Origin: Stephanodiscus triporus
Taxonomy: Eukaryota; Bacillariophyta; Thalassiosirophyceae; Thalassiosirales; Thalassiosiraceae
DNA: 12,857 nucleotides
NCBI GenBank assembly: GCA_036939755.1
Contig: JALLAZ010000682.1
Location: 1 to 12,857, forward strand
Direction of reading: 5' to 3'
How positions within the stretch are numbered: position 1 is the first letter of the stretch; every line of letters begins with the position of its first letter. Below are positions 1 through 7,223 of the stretch, piece by piece. The notes under the pieces were generated by a model. That model was not told the DNA's origin. It did not search any database and saw only the letters and a list, made by a program, of their open reading frames with translations. Both the position numbers and the translations under genes were made by a program.

Positions 1-230
1 GAGTTGGGGGCACTACTGCCCTGTGGATGGAGAGAGAGGGCAAAGCCGCTGGAGGGAGGGCGGCAGCGGCTATTTTTTGGTTGTTGTGTGTGTTGTTGGT
101 TGTGTTTGTGTGTTGTGTGAGCCTTTTAGCTACATACTGGTAGAAAGTCGATATCGGCCAAGGCAAAATGCCCGACTTTTGCACCATCATTACTCAAAAA
201 ATATCAGGGAAACAGCCCAAATCAAAGTTG

Positions 231-267
231 ATGTGCCCAATCCTTAGCATCTGAGGATTGGGCACAT
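231..267. repeat. Perfect 14-bp inverted repeat forming a hairpin
   Basis: The left arm (231-244, ATGTGCCCAATCCT) is the exact reverse complement of the right arm (254-267). The nine bases between can extend the stem by a T-G wobble, an A-T and a G-C pair, leaving a three-base loop (CAT). The pairing stops at both outer ends (G230 faces G268). It sits in AT-rich non-coding DNA. It could be a miniature inverted-repeat fold-back, a small-RNA hairpin or a terminator-like structure; the sequence alone does not decide. Confidence 0.75.
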
Positions 268-588
268 GCCTTCACTTTTACCAGGAAATGTAAATGTGGG
301 GGCTAAAAATTGGAGAGAAAATTGTTGTCCAAAAACTGGATTTTACCTAGGTAGAGTAGAGTATCTAGCTCACTTTGTTGTTTTTTTACTGAGACTCTGG
401 CTAGATAGGCAGTAGCTACCAGGAAAATTATCCATCAAAAAGAGATCTGTGTAAATTATTTTACTCTAGCATTTTGTTAGGCTTAGTCCGAAAAGAGGCC
501 ACTGATTTTTTTAAACTAAATTGTTTCAATGACCTTGATTGTGATGCATTAACTAAGGCTATGAAAATGCTTTCGGAATGAGATAAAT

Positions 589-618
589 GAGAGGCTTAGG
601 TTGTTTAAAGAGCCTCTC
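589..618. repeat. Short inverted repeat (8-bp arms)
   Basis: GAGAGGCT at 589-596 pairs with AGCCTCTC at 611-618 across a 14-base loop. No gene end lies nearby that would make it a processing signal. An 8-bp stem of this kind can arise by chance. Confidence 0.35.
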
Positions 619-1063
619 TGGACTCGCTAAAAAGTGAACTCTGGAATGCAATTCTCGTTAAGAAAAGAAAAAAAACACCCAAACATTTTGGTGCCATATA
701 GTCAACCCCCTTTTGGGTAAGTTTTTTGCTCAAATATGTTTTTTTTACTTCCAGGGTGGTCAGGACTTAACAGAGTGAGTTAATGAGTTCTTAGCCTACA
801 ACTAAAATGTGTTTTTATTGGCAATAACATCCCAGAGGTTTGAGCATAGGTGGCAAATTTAGGCAAGAAAGACTACCCAAGGGAGGAAATCCCTGAGAAA
901 ATTGTCTGGTGTTCCTAACTCTGTCAATGTGTACACTACCCAAGGGTGGGTGCACAACACACATGCAAGTGTGACTCTTGTCAAAAAAATACAACCCCCC
1001 GAACTCAATCACCCACCAGCTCTGTTTTTGGGCTTTTCATCACCCTCATCAGAGCCCCCCTTC

Positions 1064-1711
1064 CTAGCTGGATCTTGCGAACCGTAGGAACCTTGTCTTA
1101 CATGTACATATTCCGCGCAATTCACTCTTCAAATTGATGATCCTTTTGTTGCCAAATTTCTGGCCGATGACCATCCGTTCGACAGCACAAAGTCGGCAGT
1201 CCTTGGTAGTTGCAGATTTCAGGAGGGAGATGGTATTCGCTTTCCAGATGATGTCGACCTCGAGATGAGACCGGCACCAATCGGCAACTTCTGCCTTTGT
1301 GTTGAATCGTAGATCCTTCACGTGCGAGAAGATGTGCCGAGCAAGTGCGGAGCAGTTATCTTGCCTGGGATCGATTATTATTGGGGATGCTTGTGTTGAG
1401 GGTGGTGGTTCGTCGGGGGGAGGATCAGGGAGCGAAACTTGGAGGGTGGAGTCGTCGTCGACGCTGGCGCCTTCGATGGAATCCGTCAGATCGGAGTTTG
1501 CGCGCGGCCGAAGCTGCATCGTCAAGGTCCTTGGGACTGGGGATGTGACGGCGTCGTTGATGATAACACATGTTGGAGGGGATTCATATGGGTCAGAAGG
1601 TTGTGCAGAGATCATGCTGTTGGAGAGGGGTTCGGTTGGGTTCCAGATCCATTTTGGTTCTGTCTGTCTACTATTCCTACGTACAAAAGTGTCGTTAGTC
1701 ACATTCATCAA
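1064..1711 (-). pseudogene. C-terminal remnant of a retroelement protein (Penelope/LINE-like Cys motif)
   Basis: This is a 215-codon open frame on the minus strand. Its first half (residues 1-115) is low complexity, rich in Pro, Ser, Thr and Asp, and may not be real coding sequence. Residues 120-211 (about 1354 to 1079) resemble the segment near the end of many Penelope-like and other eukaryotic non-LTR reverse transcriptase proteins: an 'LARHIFSHVKDL' start, then 'IIWKANTISLL', a C-x2-C-x2-E motif (Cys172, Cys175, Glu178), 'IINLKSELRGIC' and a final 'KTRFLRF'. In the family the last Cys is normally followed by Arg-His; here it reads Cys-Thr-Cys, so the usual His is missing. There is no reverse transcriptase or GIY-YIG nuclease core beside it, so I read it as a truncated, probably dead fragment. 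Its 5' end comes within 125 bases of the KIN17 start on the other strand. Family assignment is from memory of motif spacing and is moderate; an unrelated host gene is possible. Confidence 0.45.
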
Positions 1712-1836
1712 TTCTCAGCAGTACTCTACCACATCTCACCTCACCTCACCACCTCACCAACCGCACATTCCGATCGATCATCGCCATCATGCAGGATTAA
1801 GGTCATTCAACTCACACGCTAAAGAAGACACCTACG

Positions 1837-3393
1837 ATGCCAAAGGCCGAGAAGGGTACCCCCAAGGACATCGCCAATCGCATGAAGGCGAGGGGCCTTC
1901 AGAAGCTCAAATTCTACTGCCAAATGTGCTCCAAGCAATGTCGCGGTATGTACTTATATTATTATGGGGGGGGGGGTCGTGTCCGTTTCTTTCGTTGATT
2001 TCGAATTTCGTTTTCCCTTCTTCCCCCGACGCCGCGCCCTCTCACGCGTGCTCGCTTCGTCCGTCGTTTCTCACTTTCCCCGCGCATCGTGCCCCGTCGG
2101 GGGGGGAGGAAAGACGAGAACGGCTTCAAGTGCCACATGACGTCCGACTCCCACCTTCGCAACATGATGATCTTCCGGGAGAATGCCGGGGGGATGATGG
2201 ACTCCTTCTCGAGAGAGTTCGAGTCGTCGTACCTCGAGACGCTGCGTCGACGGCACGGCACCCAGAGGATGAACGCGAACAACGTGTACCAGGAGGTGAT
2301 ACAGGATCGGGAGCACGTGCACATGAACTCCACCAAGTGGGCCACGCTCAGCGACTTCGTACAGTACCTCGGCAGGAGGGGACTCGTGATCGCGGAGGAG
2401 ACCGAGCGGGGGTGGTACGTCACGTACGTCGATCGGGATCCGGCCAAGCTGGCGAGGGGGGAGGCGATGAGGGCTAGGGCGGAGGCGGACGCGCGCGAGG
2501 AGCGCCTGGCGGCGGAGAGGAGGGAGGGGATGAGGATGGAGGCCGCGAAGGCGCTGGACAGGGCGGGATGCGAGGTGGATCGCAGGGCGAGCGAGATCGG
2601 GAACAGGGAGGACGGCGCCTCCTCCGGGATCGTGGAGATGAGGCTGACGGGCAAAATAGTCGGCGGGGGAGGAGGGTCGTCGAGGACTGCGGGCGGGAAG
2701 AGGAGGAGGCGGGGGGGCGCTGGGAAGATTTCGCTGTTGGTGGAAGAGGACGACGACGACGACGACGACGACGGAGACGACGACGCGGAGGGGGACGATG
2801 CAATCGAAATGAATGTCTCTCGTGATAACCGCGACCCGACCAAGGAGAGACGTGCGACGGAAGACGAATCCAAGAGATCGCGAAAGACGGAGTCGATCAA
2901 CGAGGAACGAGGCGACGATACCACAAAGAAGGAAACTAAGAAGAGGTCGAGGCCGTACGATCGTCGTCGGGACGATGCCAAAAAAGATACGAGGAAGGAC
3001 CACTGGCTCTACCGCGACATAATCGTGCGCATCATATCCAAGAGTCTCGCGAACGGAGAGTATTACAAGCGCAAGGCCGTCGTGAACAGGGTGATCGACA
3101 AGTACGAGGCAGAGGTGGAAGTGCTGGAGAACAGCAGGGGTCTTCGTGGGGGGGAGGAGGAGGACGGGGTGGCGGGCGACGTGCTGCGAATCGATCAGGA
3201 CGATCTCGAGACCGTGATACCGAAGGTCATGGGTGAGAAAGTGCGCATCCTGAACGGAAAGTATGCGGGCAAAAAAGCGAGGGTGCGAAAATTGGACAAG
3301 GCGGATTATCGCGCGGAATTGAAGCTCGCGGATGACGACGACGGGGAAAGGATCGTGGTGATCGATTACGAGGACTTCTCGGCGATCGCATGA
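1837..3393 (+). CDS. KIN17: KIN17-like DNA/RNA-binding protein (two exons)
   Basis: Exons 1837-1945 and 2114-3393 join to 462 residues. The family is a conserved nuclear nucleic-acid-binding protein linked to DNA replication and repair and to mRNA processing. The N-terminus shows the hallmark 'GLQKLKFYCQMCSKQC', with C2H2 zinc-finger ligands Cys28, Cys31, His44 and His50 at the spacing expected for KIN17. Residues about 51-160 match the winged-helix region ('REHVHMNSTKWATLSDFVQ', 'GWYVTYVDRDP'). A charged, low-complexity middle follows, including an acidic run of eight Asp and a Lys/Arg-rich stretch near 312-331 that could be a nuclear localisation signal. Residues about 333-462 match the tandem SH3/KOW tail ('HWLYRDIIVRI', 'VRILNGKYAGKKARV', 'VIDYEDFSAIA'). 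The ATG at 1837 gives the full conserved N-terminus 'MPKAEKGTPKDIANRMKARG'. Long open frames on both strands over this gene are composition artefacts. Confidence 0.95.
1946..2113 (+). other. Intron of KIN17
   Basis: The donor GTATGT begins at 1946 and the acceptor AG is at 2112-2113. Removing 168 bases joins G1945 to AC2114-2115 and restores the conserved zinc-finger sequence 'CRDENGFKCH'. The acceptor context is AAAG, not the usual pyrimidine-AG, and a G-rich stretch (GGGGGGGGAGGAAAG) lies between it and the pyrimidine-rich tract at about 2003-2096. A poly-G run lies near 1966-1977. Confidence 0.9.
2749..2787 (+). repeat. GAC trinucleotide repeat inside KIN17 (poly-Asp)
   Basis: Eight consecutive GAC codons (2749-2772), one GGA and three more GAC codons encode an acidic run in the variable middle of KIN17. 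This is a microsatellite, so its length probably varies between alleles. It lies between the winged-helix region and the SH3-like tail, where family members differ in length. Confidence 0.85.
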
Positions 3394-3685
3394 ATTGTTC
3401 CTTTGGTATCTCGATCGATGTTGGTAAAATTCGAAACTTTTCCTACTTTACGAGCAAATGCGGTCATTTTAATATAATTAAATAACAATATGTATCCAGT
3501 TCCTATTTTGAGTTATCATCACCCTCCAGTCTCTTTGATCCTGCAAGAACGCCAATAATGTGGCACCGCGGGGTCTAATCCACTCCCGAGATCCCCAGAC
3601 ATCGCATTTAATTCCTTAGTAAACAACCAAAACAATCAATATCCATCCCAAGAAAGCAGATTATCTATGCCGCGGCGCAGTCTCT

Positions 3686-3691
3686 TTTATT
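3686..3691 (-). terminator. Candidate poly(A) signal overlapping the P4H stop codon
   Basis: On the minus strand the prolyl hydroxylase ends CAA-TAA-AAG. The bases AATAAA therefore begin in the last sense codon and run through the stop TAA. If used, this would give an extremely short 3' UTR in the 293-bp gap shared with the convergent KIN17 gene. Algal poly(A) signals are loose, so this is only a candidate. Confidence 0.3.
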
Positions 3692-5454
3692 GATTTTCTG
3701 CATCCGTGTACTTGATGCCCACTGAGGAGAAAACACATGATTTGGGAGCAGAAAAAGTGAAATGCGCGGTCCGAAGCGACCGGGCCAAACAAATAGGGGG
3801 CCCGAAGAAAGAAAAAGCAAACGATGCCCACCACTCACGGGTATTGAAAGAATTCCACGGATTCTCGTCGTCCACGCCCAACCTGACCCATTGCGTCACG
3901 ATCTTCTTCTCCCCCACCAGGACCGGACATCCGCTGTGCTCAGTGAATCCGCTGTCCATCTTCATGGTGACCGGGTCGATGTAGCTGAAGAACGTCGCCG
4001 CATACTTCTTCGGGATGACGTGCACGTTCGAATTGCGAAATCGCGTCTGCCCCCCCACCTCGGGGATGTCGCAGTACATGACTATCGTCGCCATGCGCTG
4101 TCCCGTCCTGAAGTTGAGACCGTTGCAATCGCCGTCGCAGTGGGGCATGTACCTGTCCGGCTTCTCGTCGTCCAGACCCCGACCAAAGTACTGGATGGAC
4201 ATTAGGTCCTCCTGTCCGTTCTCCTTGATGCCGAACGGCAACACGTGGTTGACGTAATCGTACACCCGCCTTGACAAACTGGCGATGAGGTCCCCCTCGG
4301 CCTCCTTGTCCCAATGAACCTTTATCCCGGCCTGCTTAGCCTTGCGCGATTCGGTCAACTTACTCCCGCCCATGCCGTCCGCGACGGTGGCGTCATGCAA
4401 AAGCGGCGCCGCCTGTTCCTCCACGGCCTTGCACTCCTCGGGCGTAAGGAAGTCCTCGATGACGTGTATCTTCGCCGACGGTCGATCGATCATGACTTCG
4501 ACCTTTCTTTTCTGCCAATATTCCGTACGCTTTGGCTCGGTGGCGTTGAGTGTCATGTCGGCGCACGTGTAGTTCTCGATGAGGTTCGCCATCCCCCTCC
4601 TAACCTCGGCCTGGAAGGCGATCTCCTCGTTCGCCCTCTCGATCTCTAATGCGACGCCCTTCTCGACGCACGTCCCCATGGATTCGAGGATCGAGAGGGC
4701 CGATTGGGGATCCGCCTCGAGCTGCGACTTGGCCATGACTTTGCAATTGTCCAGCAAGCTCTTGGCCGATCGGTTGGCGATGGTCTTGGAATCGGTGTGG
4801 TCGATCGATACGCCATCAGCGATAATGACGACTTTGCGCGTGCAAATGGTGGTGGTGGGGGTGGGGGGGGGGGGAGATGGAAATGATGATGACGAATAAT
4901 AATGAGAGGGGCCGAGTAGAGGCATTCGTTTCTCGGAAACCGCAGGCCCCGACGGGTCAAGAGACAATTCTTTTCCAATGCCCGTCTCCCCTTGTCATCA
5001 CGCCGCAAATAATCCCAACCCCAAAATCCCCATAACAGTGAATAGTCAAACTCACTGCACGCCCACAAGCGAGAGACTCACCCTGATCATGCGTCGATTT
5101 GACCGTGAATCGATCGACCCTGCAAGTCTGGTCCTCGCCGGCGCAAACCCCAGTCTTCTTTCCGGGCAATTCCCTAACCTCGAAATTGTGCCCCACGTAC
5201 GAATTCAGATTCAGGGACGCGCCGTTGAGTATGTCGGGGGTCGACTGCAGGACGAACGATCCGTCGTCGGGGTTGATCCAGTGAACCTCGACGCGACGGC
5301 CGGATTCGTTCATGATGTTGATGTTACGGTTCCTTGAGCTCGAGGACTCGGCGGCCGAGACGACGATGACGGAGGTCGTACCGAGGAGGAGCAGGAGAAC
5401 GAATGGCAGCAGCATGGCGGAGAGGAGGGCCTTCGGAGGGGGAGGGGGTTTCAT
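3687..5454 (-). CDS. Secreted prolyl 4-hydroxylase with N-terminal VHL-like domain (three exons)
   Basis: Exons 5454-5082, 4831-3839 and 3721-3687 join to 466 residues. The product is a 2-oxoglutarate/Fe(II) dioxygenase that hydroxylates peptidyl proline, probably in the ER lumen. Residues 1-35 form a signal peptide ('LLPFVLLLLLGTTSVIVVSA') without the plastid-type Phe after the cleavage region. Residues about 45-118 ('NESGRRVEVHWINPDDGS', 'LNSYVGHNFEVRE') resemble the VHL beta domain. Residues 135-230 are a helical linker. The catalytic domain (about 240-445) has Fe ligands His355-x-Asp357 and His423, with Lys433 as the likely 2-oxoglutarate anchor. Splicing restores the tail 'NPWNSFNTLGIKYTDAENQ', which matches relatives I know from diatoms. 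The ATG at 5454 was preferred to one 96 bases upstream because it puts the hydrophobic signal close to the N-terminus. The P4H call is firm; the VHL-like call is by motif and less sure. Substrate unknown. Confidence 0.92.
3722..3838 (-). other. Intron 2 of the prolyl 4-hydroxylase gene
   Basis: On the minus strand the donor GTGAGT starts at 3838 and a pyrimidine-rich CTCCTCAG ends at 3722. The intron is 117 bases, a multiple of three, and has no in-frame stop, so an unspliced message would still be open and would add 39 residues before the last 11. The spliced version ends in the tail expected for the family, so I take splicing as the main form. Confidence 0.82.
4832..5081 (-). other. Intron 1 of the prolyl 4-hydroxylase gene
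   Basis: The donor GTGAGT starts at 5081 on the minus strand and the acceptor AAAG ends at 4832, giving 250 bases. A strong C-rich tract (a poly-G run on the plus strand near 4856-4874) lies just before the acceptor. Joining the exons fuses the VHL-like domain ending 'STHDQ' to 'VVIIADGVSIDH' in frame. It separates the N-terminal domain from the linker and catalytic part. Confidence 0.85.
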
Positions 5455-6041
5455 GGTTCCGGGGGGGAGGGGGACAAAAGGGCAAGGTTCAGGACGGCGT
5501 TCACAGAGATATGCATTTTGTGGAGTCCGTCGTGCGCACAAATTTTTCACCAGTACAAATTCCTACGTGGGTATGATGCTCCCGCCCCCATTGTGGAGTA
5601 AAATGCTCTAAATGATGAATTGCGTCAAGCCAGCCAGTGAGACTTTGGCTGAATTGGTTACTGTGCTGTTCAGAAGCTCAATTATGTGTTATTTTCATCC
5701 TTGCGAGTCATACGCAGAGACAAGACGTCCTCAGACCAAGCCATGAACCGAGTTCGAGTTCTTGGTACTCGTTACTAGATATTACCGCAGAAGTTGATGA
5801 ATTTGACCTCTCATTGCTGAAATCTCTACCCTCTAGATACTTTATTCCTACAAATTTATCTAATTCACTATGACAACATCGTCCTTAATTAATGACACCC
5901 GTGTTTAATATTGGTTTATTTATATTTTCATATGCTCGATTTGTGTGGTGAAGCAACTGAATGCTGAGAGCTTTTGAGTAGGTTTGGTATGACCGTCAAA
6001 CCAATCGACGGTCTTGATGGTCATGTGACATCATATTAATT
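5455..6041. other. Intergenic region between two minus-strand genes
   Basis: The right part (about 5880-6041) is AT-rich and is probably the 3' flank of the membrane-protein gene ending at 6042. The left part should hold the promoter and 5' UTR of the prolyl hydroxylase. A 78-codon plus-strand frame at 5637-5873 ends 'VDEFDLSLLKSLPSRYF'; it resembles nothing I can name and is flanked by no gene signals. A short inverted repeat (GACCGTC at 5991-5997, GACGGTC at 6007-6013) lies just past the 6042 stop. Confidence 0.55.
5915..5920 (-). terminator. Candidate poly(A) signal for the 6042-6833 gene
   Basis: TTTATT on the plus strand reads AATAAA on the minus strand, about 120 bases past the stop at 6042, in AT-rich sequence. 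Position and motif fit a cleavage and polyadenylation signal but are weak evidence alone. Confidence 0.35.
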
Positions 6042-6833
6042 TCAATATCTGTCCGACAGTGCTTGCTTAGAAGCAAAGGCGGCAGTTGAGGCGGTCGCGA
6101 CACCGGCCCAAGAGGCGAAGTATCCGTTGCCCGTCGCGTTGAAGGGACCTTCGAAGGTGACCAAGCAGGCCATCACGATCCAGCATATCGCGAGGACGGC
6201 GAGCGCCACGAAGTTGGCCCTCGCCGACATAGACCTGTCCGCGCTGTCGAGGTACATGAGGAGTAGGACGAAGCCCACGGATACGACCGCGAGGACGATG
6301 GCGAAGATTGTGGCGCTCCTGACCAGGCCGTTGGCATCCTTCATGGGAGAGATGGACGCGATGATGACGACCACGGAGGAGGCGAGGAGGCCCACGAGCG
6401 CGCCAAGTCCCCTGATGGTCGATCCGATGGCGCGAATGCCGATCGTCATTGCGCTCGCGTACACGACGGTCCAGGCGGCGAAGTACCCGTTGCCGGTGGC
6501 GGCGAATGGCTCGTCGAACGTTAGGAAGCACGCGCCTACGAAGGCGTACGCGAAGCAGAGCGCGTTCGCGCCTTTCCCGACCCTCGAGGGGGACTCCTCC
6601 GAGTCCGAGTGTTTGGATAGCGCGAGGCCGACGGACGACAGGACCAGGCAGACGGACGGGACGGACATCGCGTACGCGTAGTAGCCGCCTCCCCGCCAGT
6701 GGTATTCGGCGCCGATCGCGAGCAGGAGTACGAAGCTTGCGACGAGGACGATCAAGAGGGGTAACTGCGCTTCGTCGACGCAGTCGTCGCTGTTTCGTTC
6801 GGTGGTAGGAAGAAGGGGGTCCCTCGCCGTCAT
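6042..6833 (-). CDS. Eight-helix membrane protein with an internal tandem duplication
   Basis: This is a 263-residue protein of unknown function. After a polar 23-residue N-terminus it shows about eight hydrophobic segments: near 24-41, 52-72, 89-105, 118-136, 143-161, 173-195, 207-225 and 238-255. The halves repeat: residues 105-121 (TFDEPFAATGNGYFAAW) and 226-242 (TFEGPFNATGNGYFASW) are near copies 121 residues apart, each between the third and fourth helix of its half. The conserved PF-x-x-TGNGYFA-x-W loop is presumably functional, but I know of no assigned role. A polar Ser/Glu-rich loop lies at 73-88. I chose the ATG at 6833; an in-frame ATG at 6998 would add a 55-residue AT-rich-coded extension unlike the rest. 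It has no intron. It is divergent from the gene at 7224. Transporter, channel or membrane-organising protein are all possible. Confidence 0.85.
   Translation of the reverse strand: MTARDPLLPTTERNSDDCVDEAQLPLLIVLVASFVLLLAIGAEYHWRGGGYYAYAMSVPSVCLVLSSVGLALSKHSDSEESPSRVGKGANALCFAYAFVGACFLTFDEPFAATGNGYFAAWTVVYASAMTIGIRAIGSTIRGLGALVGLLASSVVVIIASISPMKDANGLVRSATIFAIVLAVVSVGFVLLLMYLDSADRSMSARANFVALAVLAICWIVMACLVTFEGPFNATGNGYFASWAGVATASTAAFASKQALSDRY
6108..6158 (-). repeat. Second copy of the GNGYFA repeat in the membrane protein
   Basis: It encodes residues 226-242 and matches the copy at 6471-6521 at 13 of 17 residues. The hydrophobic pattern around both copies is also parallel, which indicates duplication of a four-helix unit and not a chance motif. 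Confidence 0.8.
6471..6521 (-). repeat. First copy of the GNGYFA repeat in the membrane protein
   Basis: It encodes residues 105-121, directly after the third predicted helix. See the partner copy at 6108-6158. Confidence 0.8.
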
Positions 6834-7223
6834 CGTGTGAATTTTTTTGTCGAATGAAAGGATTTTGTGGCGGGCGCGCGTCGATGCAAGGGTGAGTTTT
6901 AGATGGAGTGGGTTGATGATGTTGTGTTCCTTTTTCAATGTGTATATTTTTGATGAAACTTGGCCAGTTGATTGATGGAACGCTGTGGTGATGTTCATGC
7001 ACGTGTTGTCTGGTCACAGATGGTGGTATGGTTGGGCTTTAGAGTATATCGTGAAAGTCAGTCAGGGTTCTCATTCATTCGGCGAATCTTCTCACTGCGG
7101 AATTAGTACATACACCCTGTCCTCCCTCTAGGATATCGGCAATCCCTCGTTACCCCGTTACCGCACGTTCTGCTGATCGCGTCCACACATCCCCCGTCGC
7201 CTCTTTCGAAAAAGAGGAGGATC
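6834..7223. promoter_or_regulatory. Divergent intergenic spacer, probable shared promoter region
   Basis: These 390 bases separate the starts of two divergent membrane-protein genes, so both promoters and 5' UTRs should lie here. The middle (about 6900-7060) is AT-rich compared with the coding DNA on both sides. I see no certain TATA box or known factor site. A tight hairpin lies at its right edge (7200-7217). Confidence 0.5.
7200..7217 (+). promoter_or_regulatory. Perfect 7-bp hairpin just before the 7224 start codon
   Basis: CCTCTTT (7200-7206) and AAAGAGG (7211-7217) pair perfectly around a CGAA loop, six bases before the ATG at 7224. If the transcript starts upstream, the stem would sit directly before the start codon and could slow scanning. 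It could also be chance. Confidence 0.45.

Larger units (their letters stand above)
1..1063. other. AT-rich region without a recognisable gene
   Basis: I see no coding region here that I can support. The few open frames are short, have biased composition and resemble no family I know. The sequence has many A/T runs, unlike the GC-rich genes to its right. It contains a perfect hairpin at 231-267, a weaker one at 589-618, and a 12-base direct repeat (ACTACCCAAGGG) at 872-883 and 935-946. It lies downstream, on the minus strand, of the retroelement remnant at 1064-1711, so part of it may be the 3' tail of that element or older decayed repeats. That is inference. Confidence 0.6.

Noticed and set aside
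23..247. 74-codon plus-strand frame at the left edge
   Set aside because: Composition is Gly/Val/Cys-rich from GT repeats, it overlaps the hairpin arm, and no family resemblance is visible.
872..946. 12-base direct repeat ACTACCCAAGGG (872-883 and 935-946) as a CRISPR or satellite unit
   Set aside because: There are only two copies with unequal flanks. It is better explained as chance or an old local duplication.
1299..2477. 392-codon plus-strand open frame
   Set aside because: It runs through the KIN17 promoter, exon 1, the intron and exon 2 in a frame different from KIN17. Its sequence is low complexity and resembles no family.
1962..3003. Long minus-strand open frames opposite KIN17 (339 and 310 codons)
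   Set aside because: They mirror the purine-rich KIN17 coding strand and are made of Ser/Pro/Arg-rich low-complexity sequence. KIN17 itself is firmly supported on the plus strand.
6067..7017. 316-codon minus-strand frame and plus-strand frames over the eight-helix protein gene
   Set aside because: They are Arg-rich out-of-frame readings of GC-rich coding DNA. The frame with alternating hydrophobic helices and an internal repeat is the real one.
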